Shown piece by piece: positions 6,994-14,391 of a stretch of 34,572 nt of DNA. The stretch is from NCBI GenBank assembly GCA_016178505.1, contig JACOTG010000260.1, forward strand, positions 1 through 34,572, given 5' to 3'. Both the position numbers and the translations under genes were made by a program. Numbering within the stretch: the stretch's first letter is position 1; each line of letters opens with the position of its first letter. The DNA comes from Planctomycetota bacterium. GTDB taxonomy: Bacteria > Planctomycetota > JACOTG01. The notes under the pieces are model-generated. The model saw only the letters and a list, made by a program, of their open reading frames with translations. It did not search any database and was not told the origin of the DNA.

Positions 6994-9140
6994 CGGCGAA
7001 GGGTCGAGAACATCGGGTGTGGTCCACCCAGGTTGAGCAAGACGGAGAGAGAACCGGGGTCCGGTCCTTGGGGAGTCGATGCGGTCCCGCAGTTCACGAT
7101 GGCGAGGTCGAGAAGTCCATCGTTGTTGAGATCGGCTGCGACGATGTCATTCGATCGTGGACCGACCGTGTAGGCCGTGCTCTCGATCGAGTACCAGCCG
7201 CCCGTCATGTTCCAAACGAGCCGTGCGAAACCGTTCGCATTGGTCTCCTGAGATCCGTCCCAGAATCCGCCCGCACTGGCGATGTCTAATGCACCGTCAT
7301 TGTCGAAATCCGCGACGGCCACGCCTCGCGGAATGAACTTGTCGTTGCTGATGATTCCGACGGCGAGATCGCGTTGCCGAATGATGCTCGACGTGCTCGG
7401 GTCGAACGACGAAATTGATACATCGAGTCCATCCGAATTCGCGGTCACGATCTCGATCGCATTGGGCGGATCGGATGGAAGTTGTTCGACCTCTTTGGCG
7501 ACGACCGTCCAGGGACGACGATAGCGACCCGAAGGCTCGCCCGTGTTGTCCATCTGATACGTGAGGCGGCGCGTGAAGCCGCCCGCACCGTCCCCTTGAA
7601 GGATCCAAAAGAACCCCGGGCTTGGGTTCTGATCGTTAGGGCTTCCGACGACGAGATCGAGAATTGGTGCTCCCGAGTCGGGGACAATGTTTGCGACGTC
7701 GACAGTTCTCGGGCGCGCGAGATCGACGCGGACGTTGCCTGCTGCGACGAACGGCAGGTTCTCGGTCGACTCGATAGCGAAGAAGTTGGAGAAGCTGTTC
7801 GAGCCTCGATTCGCGACGAAGACTTTCGCACGAGAGAATGGAGACCCTGGCGGAAACGCGATGTTGCGAGGACTGTTCCCGGTGTAGAGAGGATTGCCGC
7901 TCACCACGTCGAACCCAGGATCCGACCCGCCAGTTCGCTTCTTCAACATCGTGAGATTACTCGACCCTTCATTGGCGACGAGGAGGTCGACGAACCCGTC
8001 TTGATCCAAGTCCCGGTATGCGAGACATCGGGGGTTCTTCGCACTCGTGTCGTTGAGAGGCACGTCCGTCAACCAATGGATGACTTGTGCGTGCGCAGTG
8101 TCGAACACCAGGTTGTTCGTGAGCCCCGCGGTCAGCGTTAGGTTTTTCAGCACCGCGACGTTGCCAACGCTATTTGGATCCCCTGAGGGTAGGTTTGGAT
8201 CGCCGTAGTTCGCGATGGCTAGACTCGTAAACGTCTGGTTTGGGATGTTCACACCAACCACGCCGATCGGTCTCGGCCCAAAACTCGAGAGAATCGGTCC
8301 ACCACCGGCAAGCGTTCCCACGACGAACTTCGCTGGCGGAGGATTCAGCCGCCAGATCAAGAACGAAATACCGGATGCTCCGGTAGAGGACGACCCCGCA
8401 ACGGCAACGTCGGGATACAGATCACCGTTGAGGTCGACCGCCGCAATCCCCTCCGCCTTGTCGCCGAGGAGCGGGCTGACAGGAAACGATTGACGCGAGA
8501 ACTGCGGGTTGCCGCCGATGAGAACCGTCTGCACGAACGTCGTGACCGACCCGCCGGCACCCCCTTGTGTGCCCGCACTCGCGACCGCGAGGTCGGTCTT
8601 GCCGTCACGGTTGAAGTCAGCGGTGATGATCAGGACCGGGTGAACGCCGGCAACCAGGGCACTTCCCATTGGCGTGAAGTTCCCGAGCCCATCGCCGCGA
8701 AACAACTTGACCGTCGAAGCACTCGTATTACTCGATCCGTAGTTAGCAACTGCGAGATCGATGAACGAATCGCCGTCGATTCGCGCGGTCACGATGCTCG
8801 TGGGTTGGTCACCAGACGCGAGGGAAATCTCGCCGTACTTGACGTACTCTTGGGTCGCGAGGTTGATGTGATAAAGAGAGATGATGTCGCGCCCCTCGAG
8901 CGCCAGTGCAGCCTCCGGGATCCCGTCGCCATCGAAGTCGTCCGTAACTACGGAGGTGGTGAGGAACGTGGCTGGAAGAACGACCGGCGGAGTACTTGGG
9001 TCGGGCTGCGTGGCGATGTCGAGTCCTTTGAAGTCGCGGCGACCACGAAACTCGAGCTGAACCTGGGGCTGAGCCCAAACATCGGCAGCTACGAAGAACG
9101 CAACGTTCGCGACGAACCATGCCGTAGGACGGTTGATCAT
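6990..9140 (-). CDS. Secreted FG-GAP/VCBS repeat protein, N-terminal part of a split gene
   Basis: 716 residues from ATG 9140. AAGGAG lies 8 bases before this ATG; a closer ATG is out of frame. Signal peptide: MINRPTAWFVANVAFFVAAD, cleavage likely after VWA. The mature chain has at least seven FG-GAP-type motifs, several degenerate (DFDGDGIPEAALA, DFNRDGKTDLAVA, DLNGDLYPDVAVA, DLDQDGFVDLLVA, DFDNDGALDIASA, DLNNDGLLDLAIV), so it is an extracellular beta-propeller. It stops at a TGA inside a blade, and the missing blades are encoded in the next frame at 6559-6993. It lacks the shared C-terminal module found on its neighbour at 3865-6546. Likely first gene of a minus-strand unit ending with yceH. 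Confidence 0.85.
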   Translation of the reverse strand: MINRPTAWFVANVAFFVAADVWAQPQVQLEFRGRRDFKGLDIATQPDPSTPPVVLPATFLTTSVVTDDFDGDGIPEAALALEGRDIISLYHINLATQEYVKYGEISLASGDQPTSIVTARIDGDSFIDLAVANYGSSNTSASTVKLFRGDGLGNFTPMGSALVAGVHPVLIITADFNRDGKTDLAVASAGTQGGAGGSVTTFVQTVLIGGNPQFSRQSFPVSPLLGDKAEGIAAVDLNGDLYPDVAVAGSSSTGASGISFLIWRLNPPPAKFVVGTLAGGGPILSSFGPRPIGVVGVNIPNQTFTSLAIANYGDPNLPSGDPNSVGNVAVLKNLTLTAGLTNNLVFDTAHAQVIHWLTDVPLNDTSAKNPRCLAYRDLDQDGFVDLLVANEGSSNLTMLKKRTGGSDPGFDVVSGNPLYTGNSPRNIAFPPGSPFSRAKVFVANRGSNSFSNFFAIESTENLPFVAAGNVRVDLARPRTVDVANIVPDSGAPILDLVVGSPNDQNPSPGFFWILQGDGAGGFTRRLTYQMDNTGEPSGRYRRPWTVVAKEVEQLPSDPPNAIEIVTANSDGLDVSISSFDPSTSSIIRQRDLAVGIISNDKFIPRGVAVADFDNDGALDIASAGGFWDGSQETNANGFARLVWNMTGGWYSIESTAYTVGPRSNDIVAADLNNDGLLDLAIVNCGTASTPQGPDPGSLSVLLNLGGPHPMFSTLRR

Positions 9141-9274
9141 CGATCATTCTCCTTCATTCGGTACGTGCGCTCGCGTGGGACGAACGCGAGGCCTCCTCTA
9201 GGCTTCTTCGCTGAACGCGACGGATCTTCTGCCTAAGGTACATTTGAGTCAATATGCAAACTTAGGAAATGGTC
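9141..9274 (-). promoter_or_regulatory. Leader region of the split FG-GAP gene, with an AT-rich promoter candidate
   Basis: In this gap the 45 bases around 9230-9275 are much more AT-rich than their surroundings. On the minus strand TTGACT (complement of 9247-9252) could be a -35 element; the hexamer 17 bases on (GAAGAT) is a weak -10. The placement fits transcription of the FG-GAP unit starting ~9220. This is a guess from sequence; planctomycete promoters are poorly defined. Confidence 0.3.
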
Positions 9275-9497
9275 CATGGCACTGACGCGCGGCGAGGCAG
9301 GGTTCACCTCATCGCGCATTGAGACGTCACCCCCGAGGCAAGCGCGACTCGACGGCCGCGTCGGCGGCCAGGCTTGGGGTCTCACGAGCGTCACGACCGG
9401 ACCGTTCATGACGCTCGCCGCGACGGCCCCGACGAATGCCGCGTGCTCGACGTTTGCCGGACGTGGAGACGTCGAACTCACGTAAAACGGGGCTGGC
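9275..9497 (-). pseudogene. Decayed duplicate of the FG-GAP module/yceH junction
   Basis: Read on the minus strand, 9497-9377 translates to PAPFYVSS, then GAVAASVMNGPVVTLVRP, matching the end of the FG-GAP module (PAPFVRTL, then GSVTASVTNGLVLKLVRR), but without a stop codon. Beyond it, 9328-9417 aligns without gaps to 3819-3908; about 70 of 90 positions match by eye, including the hairpin and SD. The next start, ATG at 9319, lies at the same distance as the yceH ATG and opens MRDEVNPASPRV against MTEEAKAPTARV of yceH. So this is a fragment of a duplicated FG-GAP-to-yceH junction, cut off upstream by the AAA+ gene end (9500) and downstream by FG-GAP leader DNA. Not expected to make protein. 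Confidence 0.75.
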
Positions 9498-9499
9498 CT

Positions 9500-12400
9500 C
9501 TACGTCCGCGCCGGCTTCTCCATCGGCAGGACGAAGAGGTCCAGGTCGCCGGCGAGCACGCGATCGAGCCGGCCCGTCGAGCGGCCGGTGCGCGTGTCGC
9601 GGACGAGCGGCGACGGCCCGAGCACGTAGCGTCGCACAAGCTGCGGGCTCGACGTTTCGACCGATTGCGACTTCGCGGCGTCGATGCGCGCGCGCAGGAG
9701 CCCTTCGAGACGACGCATCGCCTCGTTGCGCGTCCCGTCGGTCCACGCATGCACGGCGGTCATCGACGGCACGTGCAGGAGCGTGACCTCGAGCTTCGGC
9801 TTCGCGAGGAGTCGCCCGCGCCCGCCGCGAAGCGCATGGCTTTCGACGCGCACCTCGCCCGCTGCAAACGTGACGTCCTCCCACGGCGCCGGGAGCACGT
9901 CGACGCGCACGACGTCGCGATCGTCGCGCCGTCCGCCCTTTGCACGCGTGTCGCGGCCGCTTCGCAACACGCGGTGAAGCCCCGCTTCGCCGGCGTAGAG
10001 CGCGTGCGCGCCCGCCCCGCTGACGAGCATCGTGATCGTGTCCTCGTGAGGCTCGCCGCCGGACCGATCGTCGAGCACTTCGACCTCGAGCCCGCGGCGC
10101 TTGGCGAACCCGACGTACATTTCGGCGAGCCGCTTTACCGCGTCGAGACCGCTTCCCTGCGACTTCACGAGCGTGAGCGTCACCATCGCGTCGCCGAGAT
10201 CGCGCACGTCGCGGCAATCGACGAGGAACGCGACGCGCTTCGCCTCGCACTCGAGCGCCTCGAATCGCTCCTCGAGTGACGCGCGCCGCCGGCCCGTCGT
10301 TTCGGGACGCTCCATTTGCACCCTCGCGTCGACGACGGCGCGCTCGAGCGCGTCGAGCGCCGATAGGACGCCATCGAGTCGATGGATTTCGTCGAGTTCG
10401 CGAAGCGCCGTCGCGCGATCGTTCCAAAAGCCGGACTGCGCCGATCGCTGGAGAAGCGCCGCCTTTCGCGCGGACAGCGACGCCGCGCGCCCCGGCAACG
10501 CAGCAACCTCCGCGGCCATCGCCGCCGCTCGGTCGCGAAGAGTCCGTTCATCGCGAGCCGGTTCGGCGTCTCGCGCATCGCCGGCGGTGTCCGCGGATTC
10601 AGGCGGGACGATCGTCACGCTCACCGCATCGCCCTTCGCTTCCAACCGGAGCAGGGATCCCGGCAACACTTTGCCGGACGCGATCGCGCGTGCGACGGGC
10701 AGGAGCAGGAGCCGCTCGACGGTCCGCTTCAGCGGGCGCGCGCCGAACGCCGGCGAGTAGCCCTCGCGCAAGAGCAGCGCCAACACCGCAGGCGCGACGT
10801 CGACGATGAGCTGGCGCCGCGCGACGCCGCTGCGCTCGATCACGCGCGACACCTCGCGGCGGGCGATCTTCTGTGCCGTCTCGGCCTCGAGCGGTCGGAA
10901 CGCGACGATGCGATCGATGCGGTTCAGAAACTCGGGGCGGAACGTGTTCCGCAGTTCGCGCAGGACGTCTTCCGATTCGGGCGCGCGAGGCGGCGCGTTG
11001 CCGAATCCGACCGACGAGTCGATCGGCACGCTCGAGCCGACGTTCGAGGTCATCACGATGATCGTGCGGCGGAAGTCCGCCGTCGTTCCTTGCGAATCCG
11101 TCAGCCGGCCCGCGTCGAAGATCTGCAGGCAGAGATCGAACACGTTCAGATGCGCCTTCTCGATCTCGTCGAAGAGGAGCACGGAAAACGGACGCTCGCG
11201 CACCGACGACGTGAGCAAACCGGGCGAGCCGTGGGTACCGATGAGTCGCTCGTAAGCGCTGTACGACGCGAACTCGCTCATGTCGAAGCGCACGAGCCGC
11301 GTTGGATCACCGAAGAGCATCTCGGCGAGAGCGCGCGCCAACTCGGTCTTCCCGACGCCGGTCGGACCGACGAAGAGCAGCACGCCGAACGGCTTCCCTG
11401 GATCGGTGAGCCCCGCCTTCACCAGCGCGACGAGGTCGACGATCGCGTCCACGGCTTCGGCCTGCCCCATCACGCGGCCCTCGAAGAACGCGCGCGTTCT
11501 CGCAAGGTCGAGCGGCACGTCGTCGTCGAGGAAGTCGACCGGGATGCCGGTCGACGTCGACAGCGCGTCGAGCACCTCACGCGGCGCGATCGAGCCCGTG
11601 CGATGACCGTCGGCGCGCCCTTCGACGACGCGTCGAAGCAGACCTACCGCGCGGCCCGGTTGCGCCGCGCCCGCGAGGTAGAGATCCGCCAGCTCGACCA
11701 GCCGATCGAGCGTCGAATCGGAGGCGTCGATCGCGAGCTCGTCGCGCACGGCTCGAAGCACGAGCCGCGTTTCGACCGGCCCGGCCTCGCGCACTTCGAT
11801 CGGCGCGAAGAGGCGGCGCAGCGACGCGACGGTGCCGAGCCCCGTACGAAATGCTTCGGCCGTGGATTCGCCGAGCACGGCGATCGAACCGTCCTCGATG
11901 TGCGGCGCCAGCATCGTGGCGATGTTCGTCGCGTTGTCCGACGACCGGCCCGCCCACGACAGCTCTTGGAGATTCGGAACGTAGAGGATCACGCGGCGCG
12001 GCAGCTTTGCCGCTTCGACCAGCGAACGAATCTTCGTTTGCCACTCGCCGAGAAACTTGGTTCCAGCGAGCAACTCGGACGGCGATACGCGGAGGACGCG
12101 CCACGGTCCCGAGGGATCCTCGAGCAAGCGATGGACGACCTCGTTCACGATGATGGTCTTCCCCGCACCCGTCGGTCCGAGGAGAACGGCGGACCGAACG
12201 CCGCGACCCGTGAGCACGCGCCGCGTCGCGTCGCAGATCGCGTCGACGCCGTGCGCGTGCAGCAGCCGACCCGCTTTGGCTTCGGCAGTGAGATCGGTGC
12301 CGAACTCGGTGAGCTTCTCGTCGTCGATGATCTCATTGGTTCGAACGCGCTCGTCGATCCACGCCGCAAGTCGCGGGTAGCGCTCGCGGCCGTACGCGGC

Positions 12401-13030
12401 GAGTCGCTTCTTCCCCTCTTCGAGTTCCATCGGGTGCTTGCTCGCCGTCCGGATCGCGTGATCGCCGATGGTCGTGAAGAGCGTTTCGAGCGACGTCGCG
12501 CAGGCGATGGCGACGGGGCGCGAGACGTCGAACGCAAACGCGAACACCAGCTCGGGGATGGCGAGCGCGGGATCGACCGAGGCCAGCGCGGAGGCGGCCG
12601 CTTCGCGCACGGAATCTTCCGCGTCGTCGTGCAGTGCATCGACGAGATCGCCCGCGAGCGACGGGCGCGTGGCAGCGGCACGTGCAGCGATCGCGCGAAC
12701 CTCGGGCTCGGGATCGTGAAGGAGCCGCCCGCACGTCGAGTCGAGCGACGGCGCCGCAATCGTGGATATCGACGCCGAAACCGCCTTCCGCACTTCGACG
12801 GACACGTCGGCCGCGAGCGCGACGAGGACTTCGATCACCTCGGCTTCGTCGCGACCCGCAGAGGCCGTCGCAGCCGCACGTCGCAGGATCGCTTCGCTCG
12901 CGCGCGCCAGCTCCGCCAGCACCGCAGGCGAAACCGCCGGCTTCGCGGTCAGCGCGCGCACGAGCGCATCGAAGGCTTCGTGCCGCCCCGACCGCGCGTC
13001 GTCGACCCATTTCCTCAGCGCATCGTCCAC
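9500..13030 (-). CDS. HEAT-like / tandem Clp-type AAA+ ATPase fused to an RF2-like release-factor domain
   Basis: 1176 residues from GTG 13030, with GGAGGTG eight bases upstream. Domains: ~1-200 HEAT-like helical repeats; ~250-480 first AAA+ with Walker A GPTGAGKT (285-292) but no acidic Walker B (YVPNLQEL, ~350-357); ~510-810 second AAA+ like ClpC D2, with GPTGVGKT (555-562), LLFDEIEKAH (618-627), FRPEFLNRID (697-706) and sensor-2 GARPLKR. A VGF at 674-676 sits where ClpC has its ClpP-binding loop. Residues ~830-1176 align along their length with RF2: FWND (868-871), LAEMYVGFAKRRGLEVEVLD, EAGLHR, and YVLGPSPLVRDTRTG. The GGQ site reads RGR (1071-1073) and SPF is missing, so it should neither read stop codons nor cleave peptidyl-tRNA. 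Cytoplasmic; function unknown. Confidence 0.9.
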   Translation of the reverse strand: MDDALRKWVDDARSGRHEAFDALVRALTAKPAVSPAVLAELARASEAILRRAAATASAGRDEAEVIEVLVALAADVSVEVRKAVSASISTIAAPSLDSTCGRLLHDPEPEVRAIAARAAATRPSLAGDLVDALHDDAEDSVREAAASALASVDPALAIPELVFAFAFDVSRPVAIACATSLETLFTTIGDHAIRTASKHPMELEEGKKRLAAYGRERYPRLAAWIDERVRTNEIIDDEKLTEFGTDLTAEAKAGRLLHAHGVDAICDATRRVLTGRGVRSAVLLGPTGAGKTIIVNEVVHRLLEDPSGPWRVLRVSPSELLAGTKFLGEWQTKIRSLVEAAKLPRRVILYVPNLQELSWAGRSSDNATNIATMLAPHIEDGSIAVLGESTAEAFRTGLGTVASLRRLFAPIEVREAGPVETRLVLRAVRDELAIDASDSTLDRLVELADLYLAGAAQPGRAVGLLRRVVEGRADGHRTGSIAPREVLDALSTSTGIPVDFLDDDVPLDLARTRAFFEGRVMGQAEAVDAIVDLVALVKAGLTDPGKPFGVLLFVGPTGVGKTELARALAEMLFGDPTRLVRFDMSEFASYSAYERLIGTHGSPGLLTSSVRERPFSVLLFDEIEKAHLNVFDLCLQIFDAGRLTDSQGTTADFRRTIIVMTSNVGSSVPIDSSVGFGNAPPRAPESEDVLRELRNTFRPEFLNRIDRIVAFRPLEAETAQKIARREVSRVIERSGVARRQLIVDVAPAVLALLLREGYSPAFGARPLKRTVERLLLLPVARAIASGKVLPGSLLRLEAKGDAVSVTIVPPESADTAGDARDAEPARDERTLRDRAAAMAAEVAALPGRAASLSARKAALLQRSAQSGFWNDRATALRELDEIHRLDGVLSALDALERAVVDARVQMERPETTGRRRASLEERFEALECEAKRVAFLVDCRDVRDLGDAMVTLTLVKSQGSGLDAVKRLAEMYVGFAKRRGLEVEVLDDRSGGEPHEDTITMLVSGAGAHALYAGEAGLHRVLRSGRDTRAKGGRRDDRDVVRVDVLPAPWEDVTFAAGEVRVESHALRGGRGRLLAKPKLEVTLLHVPSMTAVHAWTDGTRNEAMRRLEGLLRARIDAAKSQSVETSSPQLVRRYVLGPSPLVRDTRTGRSTGRLDRVLAGDLDLFVLPMEKPART

Positions 13031-13083
13031 GCGATTCCACCTCCGAGTCCCGCCAAGCTACGGCCTCACGCGCCCCCCCGTCC

Positions 13084-13122
13084 ACCGCCGGCTAATGGGG
13101 TCAGACCCCGGACGACGGCGGT
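13084..13122. terminator. Nested hairpin with GGGGTCAGACCCC core
   Basis: ACCGCCG (13084-13090) pairs with CGGCGGT (13116-13122), and inside it GGGGTC (13097-13102) pairs with GACCCC (13104-13109) around one base. It lies between the M29-like gene (ends 13129) and the AAA+ fusion gene (starts 13030), both minus strand. It could end transcription of the upstream gene, although there is no U-tract. The GGGGTCAGACCCC core also resembles REP-like dispersed palindromes seen in many genomes. Confidence 0.5.
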
Positions 13123-13128
13123 CGCCAC

Positions 13129-14277
13129 TCACGCGATCATGCGGCCGTCGCGGATCACGTCCGTCTCGTGCCCATCGGCCGAACGGAGCGAGACGCGACG
13201 AACGACGACGTGCGGCTGCGCGCTCGGCACGAACACGCGGTCGACGTGGATCACTCGCGCACGATCGAGGAACGCGCTCGGTCCGATGACGCCGCCGAGA
13301 TGCTCGCTCCGTCCGAATGCGACGTGGAGCCCGAGCTTTTCGTCGAGAAGGACGGAGCCGACAGCTTGAATGCCGAATTCGCCCAGCACTCCGAGGCCGA
13401 GCTCGGCAATGTTGCCGTACGCGGGCTCTTCGCGAATCGCCGCCGCCTCGCGCTCCGAAACGGGGCCGTGCGACGTCACGGAGGTCGCGCGGTTCTCCTC
13501 GATGCGATAGACGACGATCTCGCTGCCGAGCTCGACCGGCAGCGTCCCGTGCGTTCGGCTCGGATCGCCCCGACGCTCGCCCTCGTACGGCACGATGTAC
13601 GCCTCGCCCGACGGGAGGTTGGCGGCCATACCCGGCTCGCGGATGAGCCCGTCGCTCGCGTGCGCGTGGCGATGCCGCAAGTCGAGCTCGAGCACGTGGA
13701 CTCGTCCGTCGGCTTCAAGATCGAGGCGCGCGGACTCGGCGCCGTCGAGTCGCTGCTTCATCTCGAGGGTGCGCCGGCTCACCGCGTCGAAGTCGAGACG
13801 CAGCGCGGGAAACATCGCGCGCGAGAATCCGGGCAGCGTCGCCGCGCGAAAGCGAAGCTTCGGCGCGAGCATCTTCAGCGGCGCGGTCGTCGATCGCTCG
13901 GTGAGCGCGAGGACGAGGTTCGTCCTCGAAAGCAGCTTCTCGGGAGTGAAACGGGTCGACGTGTCCGGGATTCGCTCGAGCGACGTCGCTTTCTTTGGAA
14001 CGCCCCGGAGTTCGCGCGGAAGATCGGCGTTGTTGCTGCCGACGTCCGGGTATGCAACGAGCGTGACCCGCGTGAGGCCGAGCTTCTCGCGCGCGCCGCG
14101 CAGTAGCGTCATCCACTCGAACGCGATCTCGCGGCGCTCGCGCCACGCCGGAGTATCCGCGTCGGGCGTGCGCGGGACGTCGCACAACACGACGAGAGAG
14201 CGGTCGCGCCCTGCGACCGGAGCAAAAACGGTGCGCACGAGCGAGACGAGTTCGTCGGCCGTGAAGTCGTCGGACAT
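13129..14277 (-). CDS. M29 family aminopeptidase-like protein
   Basis: 382 residues from ATG 14277; a start at 14328 would add 17 Arg-rich residues. Neither has a strong SD. The C-terminal half carries the M29 pattern: NLPSGEAYIVPYEGE, then NIAELGLGVLGEFG, then SVLLDEKLGLHVAFGRSEHL and ARVIHVDRVF. These supply the Glu, Glu, His, His and Asp positions that hold two metal ions in thermophilic aminopeptidases (T, S and II). Length fits the family (about 370-410). No signal peptide, so cytoplasmic. The same fold includes NicX-type ring-opening dioxygenases, so peptidase activity is likely but not certain. Downstream of the AAA+ gene a hairpin separates the two. Confidence 0.75.
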   Translation of the reverse strand: MSDDFTADELVSLVRTVFAPVAGRDRSLVVLCDVPRTPDADTPAWRERREIAFEWMTLLRGAREKLGLTRVTLVAYPDVGSNNADLPRELRGVPKKATSLERIPDTSTRFTPEKLLSRTNLVLALTERSTTAPLKMLAPKLRFRAATLPGFSRAMFPALRLDFDAVSRRTLEMKQRLDGAESARLDLEADGRVHVLELDLRHRHAHASDGLIREPGMAANLPSGEAYIVPYEGERRGDPSRTHGTLPVELGSEIVVYRIEENRATSVTSHGPVSEREAAAIREEPAYGNIAELGLGVLGEFGIQAVGSVLLDEKLGLHVAFGRSEHLGGVIGPSAFLDRARVIHVDRVFVPSAQPHVVVRRVSLRSADGHETDVIRDGRMIA

Positions 14278-14391
14278 TTGCGAGAGTCTAGCGATGCGCC
14301 GCCGCAACGAAAGGATGGATCTCCGCAAATCTCAGCTAACATTTGCAGCAGGAAACGAAATCGCGAACGCACTCGACGCGGAGGACGAGTC

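Noticed and set aside
9233-9319. A small 28-codon gene (MRDEVNPASPRV onward) between the FG-GAP leader and the AAA+ gene
   Set aside because: Its start aligns with the yceH start and then diverges to a stop, which fits a gene fragment and not a functional small protein.
10382-13369. A 995-codon open frame on the plus strand opposite the AAA+/release-factor gene
   Set aside because: It is the Arg/Glu-rich mirror expected opposite a GC-rich gene; it shows no domain, SD or signal, while the minus strand carries clear AAA+ and RF motifs.
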